From Diplonema papillatum (Eukaryota; Euglenozoa; Diplonemea; Diplonemida; Diplonemidae), in NCBI GenBank assembly GCA_030068145.1, contig JAPJBO010000885.1, forward strand, positions 30,149-94,148: a DNA stretch of 64,000 nt, read 5' to 3'. Of this stretch, positions 61,466 through 64,000 are shown in pieces. Both the position numbers and the translations under genes were made by a program. The notes beneath the pieces are model-generated. The model did no database searches. It was not told the origin of the DNA and worked only from the letters and a program-made list of their open reading frames with translations. How positions within the stretch are numbered: the stretch's first letter is position 1; every line of letters starts with the position of its first letter.

Positions 61466-61612
61466 ACCTTTTGCGGGTTGCCCTTCAGTGTATTGTGCAG
61501 GCTAAACAGACGTAGGCAGCATGTTTTGGTGGTTGATCAGAATTCCTTACCTGAATATACACAGGGTAAATACAAGTGGGAAAACGATCAACCGGCACGC
61601 ACAACCAAAACG
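61466..61612 (+). repeat. R8 dispersed repeat, copy 3
   Basis: CAACCTTTTGCGGGTTGCCC, TTGATCAGAATTCCTTACC, ACGATCAACCGGCACGCAC. It starts 60 bp after the stop of the cysteine-rich protein gene. Confidence 0.85.
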
Positions 61613-61633
61613 AAGCGCCTGTCTTTTTCGTTG

Positions 61634-61806
61634 TGTAGCAGTCAGTTTTATGCTACAGTATGTGTCCAATCGAGTGTGAGAAGCCCATTCAGACCATGCC
61701 TTTTGTAGTGGGGCGACCGGATACTCCTCGGAGAGATGGTCCCTGCACTCTAACTCGTCTCTCTCTCTCTCTCTCCCTTTTTTTGCCCCCCCCCCCCCCC
61801 CCCCCC
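61634..61806 (+). repeat. Direct repeat flanking the hAT element, left copy
   Basis: TGTAGCAGTCAGTTTTATGC, TACAGTATGTGTCCAATCG, GGTCCCTGCACTCTAACTCG, (TC)n, CCCTTT, C-run. Essentially identical to 63813-63981. Confidence 0.92.
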
Positions 61807-61825
61807 AGGGTGCTTATTAAGGGCT

Positions 61826-63590
61826 GTTACATGTTACGGATCGCGGTCAGGGGGTGCGGGTGGTGGTGGGGGGGGGGGACCCCCCCCCCCCCCTCCTGCA
61901 TGGCTGGCAGGTCACCCGGTGTCAAGCGACCGACTCCCCAACTGCCGCTGGCCAGGTCAGGCTGGCACGACAAAGGAGTTACGGAGGGCGGCAGCTTGGG
62001 CAATGCCGACTTTGCGGAGGCATTCAACGGAAGGAGTGTCTCACAGAAGTTCCGTGCGGCAGATAAGAGCCGACCGATTGCGGGGTATTGATATACCCAA
62101 GAAGTACAACACCACTTCACACGTCTCGGAAATGGTGGGCATCTGGGCTTCCATCGCACAAGTGCGCATCGCCAAGGAACTAAGTGTATCGAGCTCCTTT
62201 GTGCTGATCTTGGACGGAACGACACTGAAGCACGCAATGCAGATGGAGGTGTATGTAGTTATCCTACGCTACTTCGTCTCATCGTTGTGCGCAGCTAAAG
62301 AAACTGCCTTGGGACTCGTGGGGTTCGAGGCTTCCGACGATACAGATGGCAACACCATCTTCTTGAAGTCTCGTGCGATGCTTGCAGATTTCGGCGTTGC
62401 GGCACAGCAGATAACGGCAACCTGCAGTGATTCGGGATCGAATCTAGCGGGGCACATCACAGGGGTATACGGTTTGTTGAAGAAAGATTTCAACCCTCAG
62501 TGTGCCCGTGTTCCGGACTTTTCGCACCGACTGGAGACCGAACTTGAGCGAGCCTTCGATTCATCCGTTGTTGAAGAAATCACGGAAGCAATTCTTACGA
62601 TGGAGGCGAACTTGCGAACGTCCGGAAAGCTTTATCGCCGACTCAGGCGTTTCGCTAAGCTGCAAGGCTTTGCTGCGGGTCCCAAACCATCCCTCCATTG
62701 CTCTATTCGGTGGTTGCCAAAAACCTTTCGTCTGTGGGAGAAGGCCGCTGCATTGTGGCCACTCTGGAAGATGTTTCTGGAACAGCGCTCGCGGGACTGG
62801 CACTCCGCGGATGCCAAGAAGGGTAAGGATAACCTCGCAGCGAAGCGAAAGGAGCTGCTTGGCGTTTTTGGGAAGGAGCGCAGGGCTCAGCAGTTCCAGC
62901 AGTGGTACCCTGTACTAAGGATGTTGCGCAATATCTCGCTGGCCTCGCAGCATCAAGAGCCCACCGTTCTGCATTTGCAGTTTCGGTTGAGCCGAGCTCG
63001 TATGGCCATCGAAGGGATGACCGATGGCAACGAAAACAAACGTCGCTTGGCGAAGGTCGCGAAGGCGCTCGAAGCCGTCGAGGAAAAGATAAAGAAGGAT
63101 GACCACGCCGTCGCTCTCTCTCTCATTCTTGACGTACAAAAAATGCAGGTGCTCTCCGGAGCCGACTTGAAGGCGTACGGTAACGAAGAGTACGCCTATT
63201 TGGCTGCTTTCGTCGGGAGGTTTGAAGCGAGCTCCGTACAGAAGGACTGGCAAGACATAAAAATTCTTGCCGTTCAGTTCAAGGACTTGGGGTGGAACGC
63301 CTGGACCGGAGTATTCGCAACCCTAAAAGAACAAGGCAGCCAGAGAGCCATTGACGTGTTGGCGCTGCGTCCACTGCGACAGATCGTCGTCCGTTGAATG
63401 CCTCCGCAAAGTCGGCATTGCCCAAGCTGCCGCCCTCCGTAACTCCTTCGTGCCAGCCTGACCTGGCCAGCGGCAGTTGCGGAGTCGGTCGCTTGACACC
63501 GGGTGACCTGCCAGCCATGCAGGAGGGGGGGGGGGGGGGTGCCCCCCCCCCCCCCCCACCACCACCCCCATTGTTACATGTTACGGGTTA
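61826..63590 (+). mobile_element. hAT-like DNA transposon with long inverted repeats
   Basis: Inverted repeats of about 135 bp at 61895-62029 and 63392-63523 (CCTGCATGGCTGGCAGGTCA inward to GCGGAGGCATTCAAC), about 97% identical by eye. They extend outward through G/C homopolymers and GGTGGTGG / CCACCACC to TGTTACATGTTACGG, which appears at both outer edges in direct orientation. Exact ends and an 8-bp target duplication could not be fixed because of the homopolymers. It encodes one transposase-like frame that runs into both inverted repeats. Confidence 0.75.
61919..63397 (+). CDS. hAT-superfamily transposase-like protein
   Basis: 492 codons. Residues 1-40 are encoded by the left inverted repeat and may not be original. 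From about residue 90: LILDGTT (first catalytic Asp context), a Gly-rich loop, ITATCSDSGSNLAGHITGVY (second Asp, matching the DN.SN motif of hAT/ZBED transposases), then FSHRLETELERAF (the C..H-like helix; HRL present) and SIRWLPKTFRLWEKA (RW motif). The C-terminal part is helical, without a clear hAT dimerisation motif, and the stop lies in the right inverted repeat. No BED zinc finger at the N-terminus. It would cut and rejoin the element's ends in the nucleus. Missing terminal domains suggest a shortened, possibly inactive copy. Confidence 0.7.
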   Translation: MSSDRLPNCRWPGQAGTTKELRRAAAWAMPTLRRHSTEGVSHRSSVRQIRADRLRGIDIPKKYNTTSHVSEMVGIWASIAQVRIAKELSVSSSFVLILDGTTLKHAMQMEVYVVILRYFVSSLCAAKETALGLVGFEASDDTDGNTIFLKSRAMLADFGVAAQQITATCSDSGSNLAGHITGVYGLLKKDFNPQCARVPDFSHRLETELERAFDSSVVEEITEAILTMEANLRTSGKLYRRLRRFAKLQGFAAGPKPSLHCSIRWLPKTFRLWEKAAALWPLWKMFLEQRSRDWHSADAKKGKDNLAAKRKELLGVFGKERRAQQFQQWYPVLRMLRNISLASQHQEPTVLHLQFRLSRARMAIEGMTDGNENKRRLAKVAKALEAVEEKIKKDDHAVALSLILDVQKMQVLSGADLKAYGNEEYAYLAAFVGRFEASSVQKDWQDIKILAVQFKDLGWNAWTGVFATLKEQGSQRAIDVLALRPLRQIVVR

Positions 63591-63812
63591 AGGCCAAATC
63601 TTATAAACACCCCGCCCCCCCCCCCCCCCCTTTGATTTTCATTTCATGCGTGGTTGACCATCATATTACCATCAGGAGAGGTAGTGATCCTTCCGTCCTC
63701 CTGGAGCTCAAGAGCTTCCAGGAGGGGAGGACCCCCTTTCCTATATTGGGCATGACCCCTTTTCCCGAACTGGGGGGGTCGGCGACGCGCACGCGTCCCC
63801 CCCCCCCCTCCC
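63591..63812. other. Spacer after the hAT element
   Basis: C-runs and a hairpin CTCCTGGAGCTCAAG / AGCTTCCAGGAG near 63700-63724. No gene. Confidence 0.5.
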
Positions 63813-63981
63813 TGTAGCAGTCAGTTTTATGCTACAGTATGTGTCCAATCGAGTGTGAGAAGCCCATTCAGACCATGCCTTTTGTAGTGGGGCGACCGGA
63901 TACTCCTCGGAGAGATGGTCCCTGCACTCTAACTCGTCTCTCTCTCTCTCTCTCCCTTTCTTTGCCCCCCCCCCCCCCCCC
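63813..63981 (+). repeat. Direct repeat flanking the hAT element, right copy
   Basis: Second copy of 61634-61806, 2179 bp downstream. After it the window ends in CCACCACCACCCCCC, resembling the outer part of the transposon's inverted repeat. Confidence 0.92.
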
Positions 63982-64000
63982 CACCACCACCCCCCTGTTT

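Noticed and set aside
61634-63981. LTR retrotransposon with 170-bp LTRs
   Set aside because: No RT, integrase or primer-binding site; the internal frame is a hAT-like transposase with its own inverted repeats.

Overview
The window looks like nuclear DNA of a unicellular eukaryote. It has eukaryote-type rRNA pieces (5.8S, 18S and 28S signatures), dense dispersed and satellite repeats, intronless genes for secreted proteins in tandem, and eukaryotic transposable elements. I cannot name the lineage. Identical intronless genes in tandem and scattered repeats would suit an alga, a dinoflagellate-like alveolate or a euglenozoan, but nothing here is decisive. No bacterial gene organisation, tRNA or CRISPR array was seen.

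Positions 1-40000 contain no convincing long protein gene. They are a patchwork of dispersed repeat modules, labelled R1 to R11, R13 and R16 in the entries, plus microsatellites, inverted-repeat (MITE-like) elements and an 11-bp satellite about 1.47 kb long. Nearly all modules lie in the same orientation. Set among them are at least seven pieces of nuclear-type rRNA, all on the + strand and out of order: LSU domain II, 5.8S, LSU domain I, LSU domain V, two overlapping LSU domain IV pieces, and the 3' domain of SSU. Several keep paired helices through compensatory changes. This is the most unusual feature of the window: either a scrambled set of split rRNA genes or the debris of a diverged rDNA. 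A frameshifted LINE reverse-transcriptase relic abuts the SSU piece on the - strand.

Positions 40892-59575 are a tandem array of about 2.46 kb units. Each unit carries one copy of the same 186-residue secreted NTF2-like (SnoaL-type) protein, six copies in all with identical protein sequence. The units differ by a 93-bp indel, a 12-bp deletion and the copy number of a 20-bp minisatellite. These differences show that a two-unit block was duplicated. Unit 4 carries a 3944-bp tyrosine-recombinase retroelement (49632-53575) with the order Gag, recombinase, RT-RNase H, inserted without a target-site duplication.

Positions 59576-64000 hold more repeats, a 255-bp inverted-repeat element, a 277-residue secreted cysteine-rich protein gene (60572-61405), and a hAT-like transposon (transposase 61919-63397) with inverted repeats of about 135 bp, flanked by direct repeats of about 170 bp.
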